Notes under the pieces: generated by a model
Databases searched by the model: none
What the model saw: the letters and a program-made list of their open reading frames with translations, nothing else
Told to the model about the DNA's origin: nothing
Assembly (NCBI GenBank): GCA_900239685.1
Contig: OENT01000593.1
Location: forward strand, 1-64,000
Source of the DNA: Rotaria macrura
Lineage: Eukaryota > Rotifera > Eurotatoria > Philodinida > Philodinidae
DNA length: 64,000 bases
Reading direction: 5' to 3'
Part shown: in pieces, positions 13,701 through 25,600 of the stretch
Numbering within the stretch: the stretch's first letter is position 1
Layout of the letters: each line of letters begins with the position of its first letter
Made by a program: the position numbers and the translations under genes

Positions 13701-16700
13701 AAATCGTAAATGAGCTTTCAGCTATAAAAGATTAAAATATAGATCCTAAGGGCAACGAAGGTATGTTGCTAGTTTTTCATGACAGGTCATTTATTAGTAG
13801 CATGTGTTTTTTTTATCTGTAAACTAAATACTTCCTAATTGTATTTGTGAAAGATTGAATAAAGACATACTTAAGAGATTTTTTATTCCAAATAGATACA
13901 ACAAAACTAATTATCGATGATTAGTAACAACAGTTACTACAACGTATATCATAATTTAATTCCATTGAGATCTACTTCGACAACATTGTTTTTAGCGTTA
14001 TATATATAGAAAATTGATGATTTCGTAGAAGTTATGGAGATTTTCCTTTGATTCATCTTCTATGTAGCCTAAGACTTTTAATAAATTGAGACAAACAGTT
14101 TTCTTTATTATTGTAAAGCATATTTGTTGAATCACTTGTTTCTATGATGAACCTCTTCATTTTCTGAGAAATTTTCTTTTCATAAAACTGCATTGAAATT
14201 ATTTTCCTTCAATAAACCATTGTTTGTCAAGGCATTTCTTTTTCAATCGACTATGTATGTCTTCTTCCATCTAATAGCTTTTGTTCGATATCGACACAAT
14301 GAAAATAATATATATATATATATATACTTCGATTAATCTATCCATTGTCTAACCAACCTTGGGAAATACAATAGATAAAGAAAAATTGCAGAGATCTTCT
14401 TTTTATTCCCAGCTTTTAAATTATTGATTAATTCTTTGACATTTTTGTACAATAAAATTCCCATATATGAAATCTTTTACTTCTTCTAGAATTGAATTAG
14501 TTGTTGATAATCGTGTGAATCGTTCAGCATTATCAGCCAATGGTATTCGTAATGCTGTATCTCTTCAACCTGTACTCTATGTTGGTGGTATACCACCTAG
14601 TAATCATATAAATTTAACGGATTCTGGTCTTAATTCCTATGGTTTTCAAGGTTGTTTATCGAGTTTTATTGTCGATGGTCGGTTACTGGATTATCAAACA
14701 GCGTTAGTAATTCAAGGTGAAATCAATATGAATGTTTGTTCAGGTAAATAAAATTGTTTTTTGTACTATTTTTCTTCTCTCTTTTTTGTTGAATTTAATT
14801 AACGAGAAAACAAAATTCAGTAGACTTTTCAGATAGAGCAGCAAATAAAAATTTTGGTAAGTATGTGTTTTGTAGTCTATCGTACCTCTATGATCTTGCT
14901 TTGTTCGTGATAAATTAGAAGCTATCTATTTATATGTTATGCTTAAAATTGAAATTTTCACTTCTGTATAAGCACGAAAAGGTACACAAATAGTTTTTGA
15001 AAGCCATTGCTCGTGTGCTATGTTTCAAAGCACAGCTCTATATACATATCCAATAAGTGCAGACGAGAACGAAGCGTTCGGTTTCAGATAAATCAGAAAG
15101 ATTCGTAACTTAGCGAGGACAATTCTTTGCATTTCAATTTCGATGTGTTATTGCAAAAAATGACAACTAATAGCCTACGTTTCGAAAAGAAATTTCACGA
15201 TGAAATCTGTTTGCATGGATACCATGATGCCACGGCTAAATCTTATAATTTTTAATTGATTTTATAGAGCTATTTTAAACAAATAACAGAATTCAATAAT
15301 TAAGCAACAATTCATATTGCATAAGTGTAATTGTAAATGAATTTAAACTATGTTCTAGATCATAAAAAGCATGAGCACGATTGTTTAAATAGCCGAATGC
15401 CGTCTTAATATAGTACGTCGAAGTATCTTCATGATCTATTAAGGCATCTAAAATAAAAAGTAGTTTACCAATCTTCGAGTAAATCTTGATGGCAATCGCA
15501 TGAAGATATGTGGTTTTTAACATTCAAAAGAAAACCCTGAGAATCATTTTACTCTTTCTGTCTAAACTAGTTTGATCATTCACTGACCAATCAAATGAGT
15601 TCTTAGAGAAGATTCCTGAATCGATAGGAATATTTCTTCTTTTTCGATAGATTCAAGTACCACACGCATAAATTGCTGTTTTCTAGAGGTACCGAGAAGA
15701 ATTATTTTGATGATCGGGTATGCGGGTTCCCAGCAGGCATTACGCTTAAGCCACGACCATTTCCCGTAGAACAGGGCGCAATGATTGCTACCGATACGAC
15801 TGATATTTTTACAGTAGATATATCTAACATATTTAAAAGTAAATTCAAAATATCAGCCCAAACGAATCAACCGTTCTGGAAATATAGGCGTTACAAGTGT
15901 GATGGGTTACGCTATATTTGGAGTACTTTTTAGAACAACACTTTTCAGCGAATTTCTATTTTCTAATCAACAATAAGAAGACTAGAAGAGATTTTTCTAC
16001 CAACGATACTATCAATGATGGGCTACATTAACACGGCAATGAAATTTCTATATCATCAGAGATTTTTGGACCGATCGTACATTTCATCTCTAGAAACAGT
16101 GGCTTCGGTGGTAAAACAAGTTAGTTCGATCAGCACAATAGAATGTCTCGAAAGTAGTCACGTTTGAACGAACACATCAAGATACATTGAATGGCGTTCG
16201 CAAAACTTTGTGATGTTGAACTTTTTGTAAAAGATTTTCGTAAAAAACCAAAAGTACCCACAATTCTTGGTCATTCGAACTAATTACGAGAAAATTAATA
16301 TTTTTATCAAATGCTCGACTGCTATATTTCAAATGAAAGCGAATATCGAGAAACCACTAAATTCAAAATTTGAACTCACTTAGATACACCTGTCAGAGAT
16401 GGTGAAAGATTCATTTTTCATATGTTTTTTGCGGGTATTCTATATCGCTAATTTTTTGCATGTCGACATTTGCTCAAGGGAGCTACCAAAGGGTCAGATA
16501 TTTTCACCATAAACTTTTCCTATTGTGATGTTTATATATGCAAAATCTCTAGACACTAATCAAGCATCGATTTCTTTTATGTTTCTGAAGGGGATCAAAG
16601 CAAAATGAATGAAGGAATTGGAAAGAAGATAACATTTGTGCAAAAATTATTAATATATTGAAAATTATTTCAACATTTTTCCAAGCGCAATGGGAGTTAC

Positions 16701-19700
16701 GCGACAAACGCAGGAAAGATTTGAAACAAGTTTCTCAATGGGAAATATTTCAGCAAAAATATGTTAGAAAATTAAGATAGACTAAAAATCCTTCAACGAG
16801 ATATGAAAAATGAATCCTTCACCATTTTTCACAGATAACTCCAAACGAGTTCAAATAATGGCGAGGAATTGTGGGTACTTTTGGTTTTTTACGAAAATCT
16901 TTTACAAAAAGTTCAACATCACAAAGTTTTGCGAACGCCATTCAATGTATCTTGATGTGTTCGTTCAAACGTGACTACTTTCGAGACATTCTATTGTGCT
17001 GATCGAACTAACTTGTTTTACCACCGAAGCCACTGTTTCTAGAGATGAAATGTACGATCGGTCCAAAAATCTCTGATGATATAGAAATTTCATTGCCGTG
17101 TTAATGTAGCCCATCATTGATAGTATCGTTGGTAGAAAAATCTCTTCTAGTCTTCTTATTGTTGATTAGAAAATAGAAATTCGCTGAAAAGTGTTGTTCT
17201 AAAAAGTACTCCAAATATAGCGTAACCCATCACACTTGTAACGCCTATATTTCCAGAACGGTTGATTCGTTTGGGCTGATATTTTGAATTTACTTTTAAA
17301 TATGTTAGATATATCTACTGTAAAAATATCAGTCGTATCGGTAGCAATCATTGCGCCCTGTTCTACGGGAAATGGTCGTGGCTTAAGTGCAATGCCTGCT
17401 AGTGTTAAAATTCGACTGACTTGAGCAACTATTTCGATAGCATTTAACTGTTTGATGCTCGAATGGTTCTGTGTCTTAAAGTTCGATTCGATACCATCGA
17501 TTTCAGTATCGGATTCATTCACCTGGCTGTAGGAAATCTCTGAAATCTGAGATTTCGACTATCAACTCATTGGAGATCGAGTGAAATGATAGGCAGATAG
17601 TGGCAATAGACATTGTCAACTTCAGCAGCGATATTCATTCTTTAGTTCAATTGATCGCACATTATTATATCGACTGCTTTGCTACATGGACGCAGGAATT
17701 TGAAGTTGCTGATATAGACATATTGATATTTAAAATCTCCATAGAGATTTCCCCTGATTGGTCAATGACTGAGCGAACAAATGTTGAAAGAATATGATGA
17801 TTTTAGGTATTTTTCTTTCTAATGGTGAGGATCGCAGCTCATCTATCTCATTTTCATTGAGATTTCGTTAAACAATGGTAACCACCCCATTATTTTAGAT
17901 CGAATAAAATGAGGACTCAAAAATGATTGTTTTACTTCAACTAAGTCACCATGTCTTTGCCTTTATTTTTTAAAAAGAAAGAGTTAGTTCTTTTTTCCGA
18001 TCAGATCATTGTTTTTCTTACTTGGTGTACCTTTTTCTGCTCATCGGATAACAATCGATTTCAATTTCGTCTGCAATACGAATTTTTTTTTTTGGACTGC
18101 TTACTCTATCATCTTGTATTCAACTTAGATTTAAATAAACTATGTTATGATTTCACATGTATACATTCTGGTATATGTATAACAAATGAAAATGATGGAC
18201 CACAATGTGATTGCCTTGAAACAGCATATATCGGTGAACGTTGTGATAAATGTAAGTCAATAAATTTGTATTTGATACTATATTCGAATGAAAATTTGGT
18301 TAACAATTAGTGCCGAATGGTTTCTATTTTGGTTTAAACAATGCCATCGGTTCGATTGAATATACTCTGGCTCAAGCTCGTCAAACTGAACACGATACAA
18401 TTACATTTGGTCTTCAAACAGAATCAACATCAGCTCAAATATTTCGTCTTGAATCTGATTTAGATTTGTATAATCTTGAATATGAAATAGTATGTGTTTC
18501 ACTCTTTTTTCTTCGGCTCAATTAGTGAATATTATTATTTCTATTCGATCGTGTTAGGTACAAGGACGATCGTATATAAAATTAAATCTAGGTGATAAAC
18601 AATCTGATATTTATTCAGCTATAACTCATATAACAGATGGATTATATCATGCAATTAAAATAGTACGAAAATTTTCAATTATTGAATTATATGTCGATGG
18701 TATTCGAATTAAACTTGAAGGAGGGAATAGTATGTTGAAAACTAATGTCATGACGAAAAGAACAAAATTATCCTATCGAATATTTATTTTTAGACAGTAT
18801 GGATAAATTAGAACAGCAGCCATTTCTTGCTCAACGACGATTACGTATTGGAAGTTTTAAAAATATTTCACAATGGAATGGAATTCTCGCTGGTAGGCTC
18901 TATATTTTAATCAATATCAATAATGTCGAGTAGATAGGATCGAGAGAAAGTGATGTCGGTTCGTGGTCTGTAGTAATTAATTTGCGTTGAAAAATCTGAA
19001 ACATACGGAAATATATTCAACTGTCAAATGATATTTCACATTCGTAGTTTATACATAGTTAGGACGCATCTTGCAGATAAAACCTCTGAAAAACCTAATA
19101 CCATTTAATCGTTCTTCTTATGTTTTTGTCATTGTGTTAAACTTTACATCTGAAATTTTCTACAAAATTACAATTCAGACTACCTTATAAGCTTCGATTC
19201 GAATAATCTTCTTTGATTGATTGAGAATGGGTCGTTACTCGACAAGAACCATTGTCTAGTTTTTAATCTCGAGTATGTGTTCTAACTATTGACAAAATAC
19301 GAGCTCAAACATCGGCTAGTGGAATGATAACTCGCAAGCAACTGAATTCATTAAAGTGAAATTATTCTAAGACGAAAAGAGACTTTTTTTCACCAAGGCT
19401 ACAACTTTAATATTGATAGATTTTACAGGTATTTTTCTATTCGTCAGAACATTTCATAATAAATATTCTATACACATGATCTAGTCAATATATGACGATA
19501 ACTTCTGAAACTTAATTTTCAATAAATCTCAAAGACTCTCATCTATTTCCATGCAATACATCTTCTAGAGTTTGGAATTTTTAAAAATATTTTCTTCCAT
19601 TGGTTTTAACAAGGCGAGATTAATTTAAGGAAAGAACGTTCTCTTATAGAATATTCAAGAATAAATTTCTTTCTTTGTATTTCAGAAGTATATATCTCTC

Positions 19701-22274
19701 TCAAATAGTCACGTTTACGCTTCATGTTTTGTCAATAGAATCCTCAAGCAATACTTATGAAAAGAACTCTTTCAAGAAATAACGATGAAGCTATATCTGT
19801 TTCATACAACAATGATCGAAATTAGCTCGGTTCAACAAAACGTATTTTAATAAATCCTGGTCTTTGTTGATCTGTATTCCAGTTTACAGAATCATTGATA
19901 AACATAAATAGGAATGTTTTCAAAAACACATGTGTCGTGTGGAAAGGATCAAATTTCTGGACCATCTTTTGAAAACAAAATATCAAGTAGATGTGTTTAA
20001 ATTCGAGAGAGATGAACAAAAATATACTCTGAGAGGAGCATTTATCCTGGAGAGTCCGTTAATGAGCATTAGAAGTTAGAGAAATGTCCGCATTTACATT
20101 GATGCTTTTTTGCTATTAAAATTGTTCTGTCTCGTACAAGTATTGATTTAAGCAACAGGAAATTCCGTTTCGTAATACTCATTGCATTAAATTCAATCTT
20201 TTTATTTGATATCGTGACAACAAAGTAACTCGCGATGGATAATAACTCCAAGAGTCTACGACGAAAAGATTAATCTTTTTTCTTATGACTCAAAAACCTC
20301 GATGGGATCGTATGAAGTGAAGTAAGCATTATAGTCTTCTTGATTTAGCAATCATGAAATTTCTCCGTCGAATCTTTCATTGGAATACAGTATTCATTAA
20401 AAAATATTGCCTGAAAGTATAACAGATCCTTCTGATTCTCATAAGGAGAATTGACAAGAATTATTTTACAGATTGAATATAACTTCAGTTCACCGATAGC
20501 TTCTTGACAAAAAGATCGTCTAACTTCATATCATATTTCAACGTGCTTTATTTTCCTGCAACATGTACATGATCAGCATGGTGCTGATGAATGACTAGTA
20601 CCATTCAAACCGATTGTTAACCGTGCTTATCACGCTACATGTTTTTTCGTATCACACAGGGTGAATATTTTTTAGACAAATAAAAAATATTTAGTAGAAA
20701 TAATCTTAAGATGATGACTTGTCGAGCAGTGAAGCACTAGAAGACCACCGGTACCATAGCCATGTCTACTATTTTTACTTGGCTTTTCGAGTTTAGATTT
20801 GGTTGAAGATGGAGCCATAACCGTATGTATTCGGGGTAAAAACTTATGTAATAGAAAAGACCGTGGCGCCATCTTACAGCATTTACCTGTTGCATAGCTA
20901 TCAAGAGTTTCCTTTACGTACAATCAATCTCTTCGTATCTCCAAGAGTGTAAAAGTTAGACGGAATCTTAAAATAAAACCGATAAACCACGAGAAATCCT
21001 TTCAAACTAGCAACTACCCTACCGACCATCGATAACTGACGTTTTTGACACAGAATTAATGACATGAGCCAGTTATTCTTAGTTGCAATATCGATAACCT
21101 CTCAGCAAAAGATAAGTATCATTCGATTCTGTTTACAGGTTTAACATTGAATCGTCAGTCAATATTCGATAGTCTTGGTAATACACTCAATCGATCAGGT
21201 GATGTTGGTGAAGTTTATCCTGATCAATATACCGGTCAATTTAATTTAATACCAATATCTTCAACAAATATCTCAACGAGTACAATAATCAGTTCAACGA
21301 TGAACATAACAATTGCAACTTTAACTAGTCCTATATTAGGTCATCTATATAATAATGAACCAATAACAAATGTAAATATTGTTTCGCCAGAGCCTGCTCA
21401 TCGTCTAGGACTATTTTTTCAATGGTTTCTAAATCAAACACGACTTTTTCCGATACGTAGTCTCATCATTGGTTCAGTTATAGCTAGTTGTTTTCTTTTC
21501 TTCTTATTATTTATTATAATTCGTTTACATTGTACAAATCGTTCGGTAGGAAGAAAACAAAATCTTCCATACAAACATCAATCAAATGGAAAAGCCTATT
21601 CACAATTGAATCAACAAAGTCAACGTTATTCAATTCCACAACGTGATGGTCATGAATCGAAAAAACGTGTACCTAATTTTCTTCAACATCTACATAAAGA
21701 TGAAACAAAACCAACATCATTTCGTTTGTCAAGTAACGGTGGCGATAGTTATCATCTCATATCATCATTACAAGATAAAAAGTTAGGACCCTATCGAAAT
21801 TCAGATTGCGTTTTAAATGAACATTGTTGTATACATTCAAGTCTATCTCAACCAGTTTCATCATCATCATCGATTTATCATCAAATCAATCGTTTAATGT
21901 TATCAGGCAGTGATCCACCATTACCATTGCCAAATATTGCACAATCACATCAACATTCTGTTGCAACAGCAACATTACGTTCATTGAAAAAAGAACTCGA
22001 TAATTCAAGTTCACAAACATATTCAGCTGTTTATTCATGTGATCTTGTTGCGAATTTAGATATAGATCAAGATATTGTACAAAAACGTTCGACTATAAAA
22101 CGACGATCAATTCTTAAAAATACTCATTCATCAATAATTAAAACTAAAATTTTATTTCTTTATGTTAAAAATCTAGTTGATTGTTATGCATTACAACCAA
22201 ATCAAAGAATAAATAAAGAACCTATCGTTTTAGCTACGGCAGACGAAAATCGAATTCATTTATCACATGCTCTT
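7780..22274 (+). CDS. nrxn: neurexin-type receptor (SP-LamG-LamG-EGF-LamG-TM), 12 exons
   Basis: Exons traced by splice sites and phase: 7780-7845, 8664-9000, 9236-9495, 12371-12479, 12553-13084, 14490-14743, 14821-14856, 18129-18251, 18311-18489, 18558-18729, 18794-18892, 21139-22274. The first exon encodes a 22-residue hydrophobic signal peptide. LamG domains lie at about residues 135-305, 325-519 (ADGKWHEVRV, GFQGCLSSFIVDGRLLDY) and 573-730 (ITDGLYHAIKIVR, WNGILAGLTLN). A six-cysteine EGF domain lies at about 532-573. A Ser/Thr/Asn-rich stalk leads to a transmembrane segment at about 829-852 and a cytoplasmic tail of about 250 residues. In the neurexin family this order equals the C-terminal LNS-LNS-EGF-LNS unit, so the protein is shorter than vertebrate alpha-neurexin. 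Neurexins bind neuroligins and other partners at synapses. The last exon has no stop before a strong GTAAGT donor and joins WD40 exons in phase. Confidence 0.85.
8772..8789 (+). repeat. CAT repeat coding six histidines in neurexin exon 2
   Basis: Six consecutive CAT codons inside the second neurexin exon, N-terminal to the first LamG domain. It is a coding microsatellite and probably length-variable. Confidence 0.8.
14309..14326. repeat. TA microsatellite in neurexin intron
   Basis: TA dinucleotide run within intron 5 of the neurexin gene, which spans 13085-14489. Confidence 0.85.
14821..14856 (+). CDS. nrxn: 36-nt microexon of the neurexin gene
   Basis: A 12-codon exon flanked by TTCAG and GTAAGT with phase 1 on both sides. 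It adds VDFSDRAANKNF between the second LamG domain and the EGF domain. Because both sides are phase 1, it can be skipped without changing frame, so it is a candidate cassette. Vertebrate neurexins are known for small alternative inserts near LNS domains, but whether this one is alternative is inference. Confidence 0.55.
15733..17395. repeat. 1.66-kb foldback inverted repeat in neurexin intron 7
   Basis: The left arm, about 15733-16266, reappears as reverse complement at about 16865-17395. By eye the arms (about 533 bp) differ at only a few bases near their outer ends, and both encode the same 61-codon open stretch in opposite orientation. The roughly 600-bp centre carries a more diverged continuation of the symmetry: sequence near 16375-16425 matches the reverse complement of 16800-16860. 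The left half has an extra segment of about 100 bp. No transposase or target duplication was recognised. It is either a foldback-type mobile element or a recent inverted duplication. The shared open frame has no family I know and is not annotated as a gene. Confidence 0.85.
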
Positions 22275-22684
22275 GTAAGTCTATCTTATATATTTTTCGT
22301 TATTCTTGTAAAAAGTACATTCTCATGTGTCTATCGAAATTTTAAGAATGAATCCTACAAGATAAAAATATTAGCAACAATTCTCAGTGTCTTCATTTTC
22401 AATATAATCTTCTAGAAATACTATTTTAAATCTATTGTTAAATAGTAAAGAGAAAACGTTGGGCTGCAGTACTCTACTCTTGACGGTATAAAAATCAATT
22501 ACTTATGTTTTAATCATTTCGAATTCGATACGTTCACAGAAGTAGAGTTTATGAAATGTGAAGATTTTCGTCACACAAATATGACAGACTAGTGTATAGT
22601 AGTTGTTTGTTTTTCGAATCCTTTCGAGAATATTCGATTATATTTCTATCGAGTATCATTACTTTAGTTTTTCTCTATTAATAG

Positions 22685-25600
22685 ACGGGAAGTTTTCATT
22701 CACGATTATCTGTGTCATCCATGGGTTCATGTCATAATCTATTATTTTCTTACAATGGTCAATATCTTATTGGATTATTCTATGAAATAACATCCAATTT
22801 AAATCCCTATTCTGTTAAAATATGGTCAACCAATGATTATTCAATTCGTACGAATTTACATCCAATTAAATGTTCAATTGGCATAACATCTCAATATTGC
22901 TCTATACTATATATGGCTGGCAAACAAAAGTATGGTCGAGGTATATCACTTGGTCTACTTGATATTGATACATGTAGTCTTATACGTGAACTTAAATCTG
23001 ATCCTGATACATCGATAGGAGACGAAATTCGACGTATCATATTAACGAAAAATGAAACTTATGCAATTATTGCCTGTACTGAACATACAAGTACATATAC
23101 ATGTTTTGTTATATTTAAATTAGAAAAAGCAACAATGAAAAATGATGAACGAAAAGATTCAATGAATAATTGTACGATGATATTAACGAAATTTGATTCC
23201 GATTCAAATCATACATTTTCGTTAAATGATCCAAATAATAATAATGATAATAGTATTGATTCAAATATGTTAACTATATTACGTACTAATCAAATTGTTA
23301 TATGGAAATTAAGTGATGGAGAAATTTTATTCAATTATGATTTTCATCATTTAAATTCAAATAATACAATACAACAAATACTTGATTGTCAAATGTATGA
23401 TAATCGTTTACTAGTACTCACTGAACAAGGTTTAATACATATGTGGGATGTTGAACAAATGACAGGACAATTTTCTGTAATTGCAACTATATCCGATTCA
23501 CTAGTAAGTTATTATTTGTGGATTGTCATTCATACGTAAAAGAAAAATCACATGCATAATTTTTGAAACATGCGTCAAAATTTAGAAAAGATAATAGTTT
23601 TCTCAAATCGATTTAATAGTAAATCTTGAGACAGTGTTGCAATCATTGTAGTAGTACTTTTATAAAGCATGATTATCGACGAATCTTGAAGTATATGGCG
23701 AGCTCTCTTGAAACATCACGAAAAAAAAACGACGATCTTTTCTTTTAACCTACTAATACAGATGCTGTTATGTCTGTAAGTGTCTAATAGGATTTCTAAA
23801 TTATTAGTTTTTGCTTCCATTATCATCTGTCATGTACAGGATGGAAATTCTCTTCGAAGGAAAAGACGAGAAGTGCACACTTAAATCTACTTAAGGATAT
23901 GCCAAAGTTATCCTACGTAAAATTTTAGCCATGTCATATCTAGTACAAACATTTACCCGGCATAGTATATGATTTTTAACTAATTTTATGAGTCTTTCTA
24001 TCATAAAAACAGAACACTTCATCGAACTTCACTAATATTTGAATCTGTAAGTACAATACACTAGTTGAACTTCATTGTCGAATAACCTTCTTTGTAATGA
24101 ACTCAAACTGGTGTAGTCGTGACATATCTGAATAGTCAAACTGAATTAACTGACAAGGTCTAAACTAAAGTAGCTTCATTGTATCTCATTTTTCAATCTA
24201 ATCAGGATCATGCTGAGAACTACGTATGTCTTCACGATATTTCTCTATAGATTTTCTTTCATTTACCAAAATATCGATAGATGTCAAATTTCATAAGACT
24301 ACAAATTCTACATCAATATTAGATCTACCGTACGGTTTCCAACACGATCACTCTAGTAAATCTTTCGTGCCTGAGAATGATATGGTGTAAATAAACATGG
24401 CAAAGACTAGAACGATGTAAACGGTTTCAATCTAGGGGAAGGTCAGAATTTTTTCCTCGACTATCACGAGAACCATAATAACAAAGTCACTCAATCTCTA
24501 TTTGAATAATTCTCACTGTATTGAAAACGCACATCTGTACTTCACCTTTATTTCAATAATTGAAACGTAATGAAAAATCTTACTCCTTTATTAACTTTTC
24601 TAATTGATATAATCAACTTGTACACAAAAAGGTTAAATCTAATGTAAAATGAATGTTTGACGTCGAACTAGAAAACCCTATTCACGATACAGAAAAAAAT
24701 AGTATTCGATTCTGATTTAACACATTTTTCGTCGTGAATATGACTAATAATGATATGATTTTAATGTTGTTGCACTATACTAGTTCGTAGATGCATTTGT
24801 TCCGCTCGTGATATAAAAATACTATTTAACCTTACTCGTTGTTTTGAGAATCTTCTAATATAGAAGTTTTTAGTGTACTCTACAGCCTCTTCTCCTAGAC
24901 CAAAAAGGGAATGACCCTCTAATATCGAGCGTTATTCTATTTTGGGAGAGAAATTTACTAAATTAGTAGAACATGGTTGTTTTTCAACTTGTTGTAAAAT
25001 AAATACATCATCAACAATTTGAATATCTAAAATTTTCTTCATAGTCAAAATTATGTCAAAGTTAATAATAGAAAAAATTGGTTAGTTAAAATATTTGTGT
25101 CATGTTCTAAACGGGAAAGATTAATGTCAACACAGTTTAATCAATTGAAAATATCTATGAACTCATTGCACTAAAAAATATATGATCAGGAGCAACTACA
25201 TCCATATTTTTATTTTGAAATAACTGTAATCTGACATAAAGTAGCGTGCATTTTGTTTGCCAACAAATAACTGTTCGTTTCTTATCCGCTTAGTTTTTTT
25301 TAATAATACTAATGAAGAGAAAAGCTTCTATGATCGACTAAGAGTCAACACTGCTGCAAATGAGTTGAATCGGTTGACTATTCTTTTTCATCAGCAAGTC
25401 ATTAGTGGTCATTGATCTAGAATAGTTGAAAAACAAAAGAAAACGCGTAAACATGAATGATCTAACATCTAACTGAATGCATTCTTCGGCGAAAAAACTA
25501 CTCTAGTTCAAAGAGTTCTTCTGAGAAAAATACAAATGTACGATGGATTTGTCAAGCGTATTCAAATATTTGAGCCTCCCGATACCTAATGGCTACGACG

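Noticed and set aside
15673..15933. 86-codon open frame in the left arm of the intronic hairpin
   Set aside because: Its last 61 codons recur exactly in the opposite arm. The frame is a by-product of the inverted duplication and shows no known domain, start context or splice partners.
17199..17522. 107-codon minus-strand frame in the right arm of the hairpin
   Set aside because: Mirror copy of the frame in the left arm. Its unique N-terminal part has no recognisable motif.
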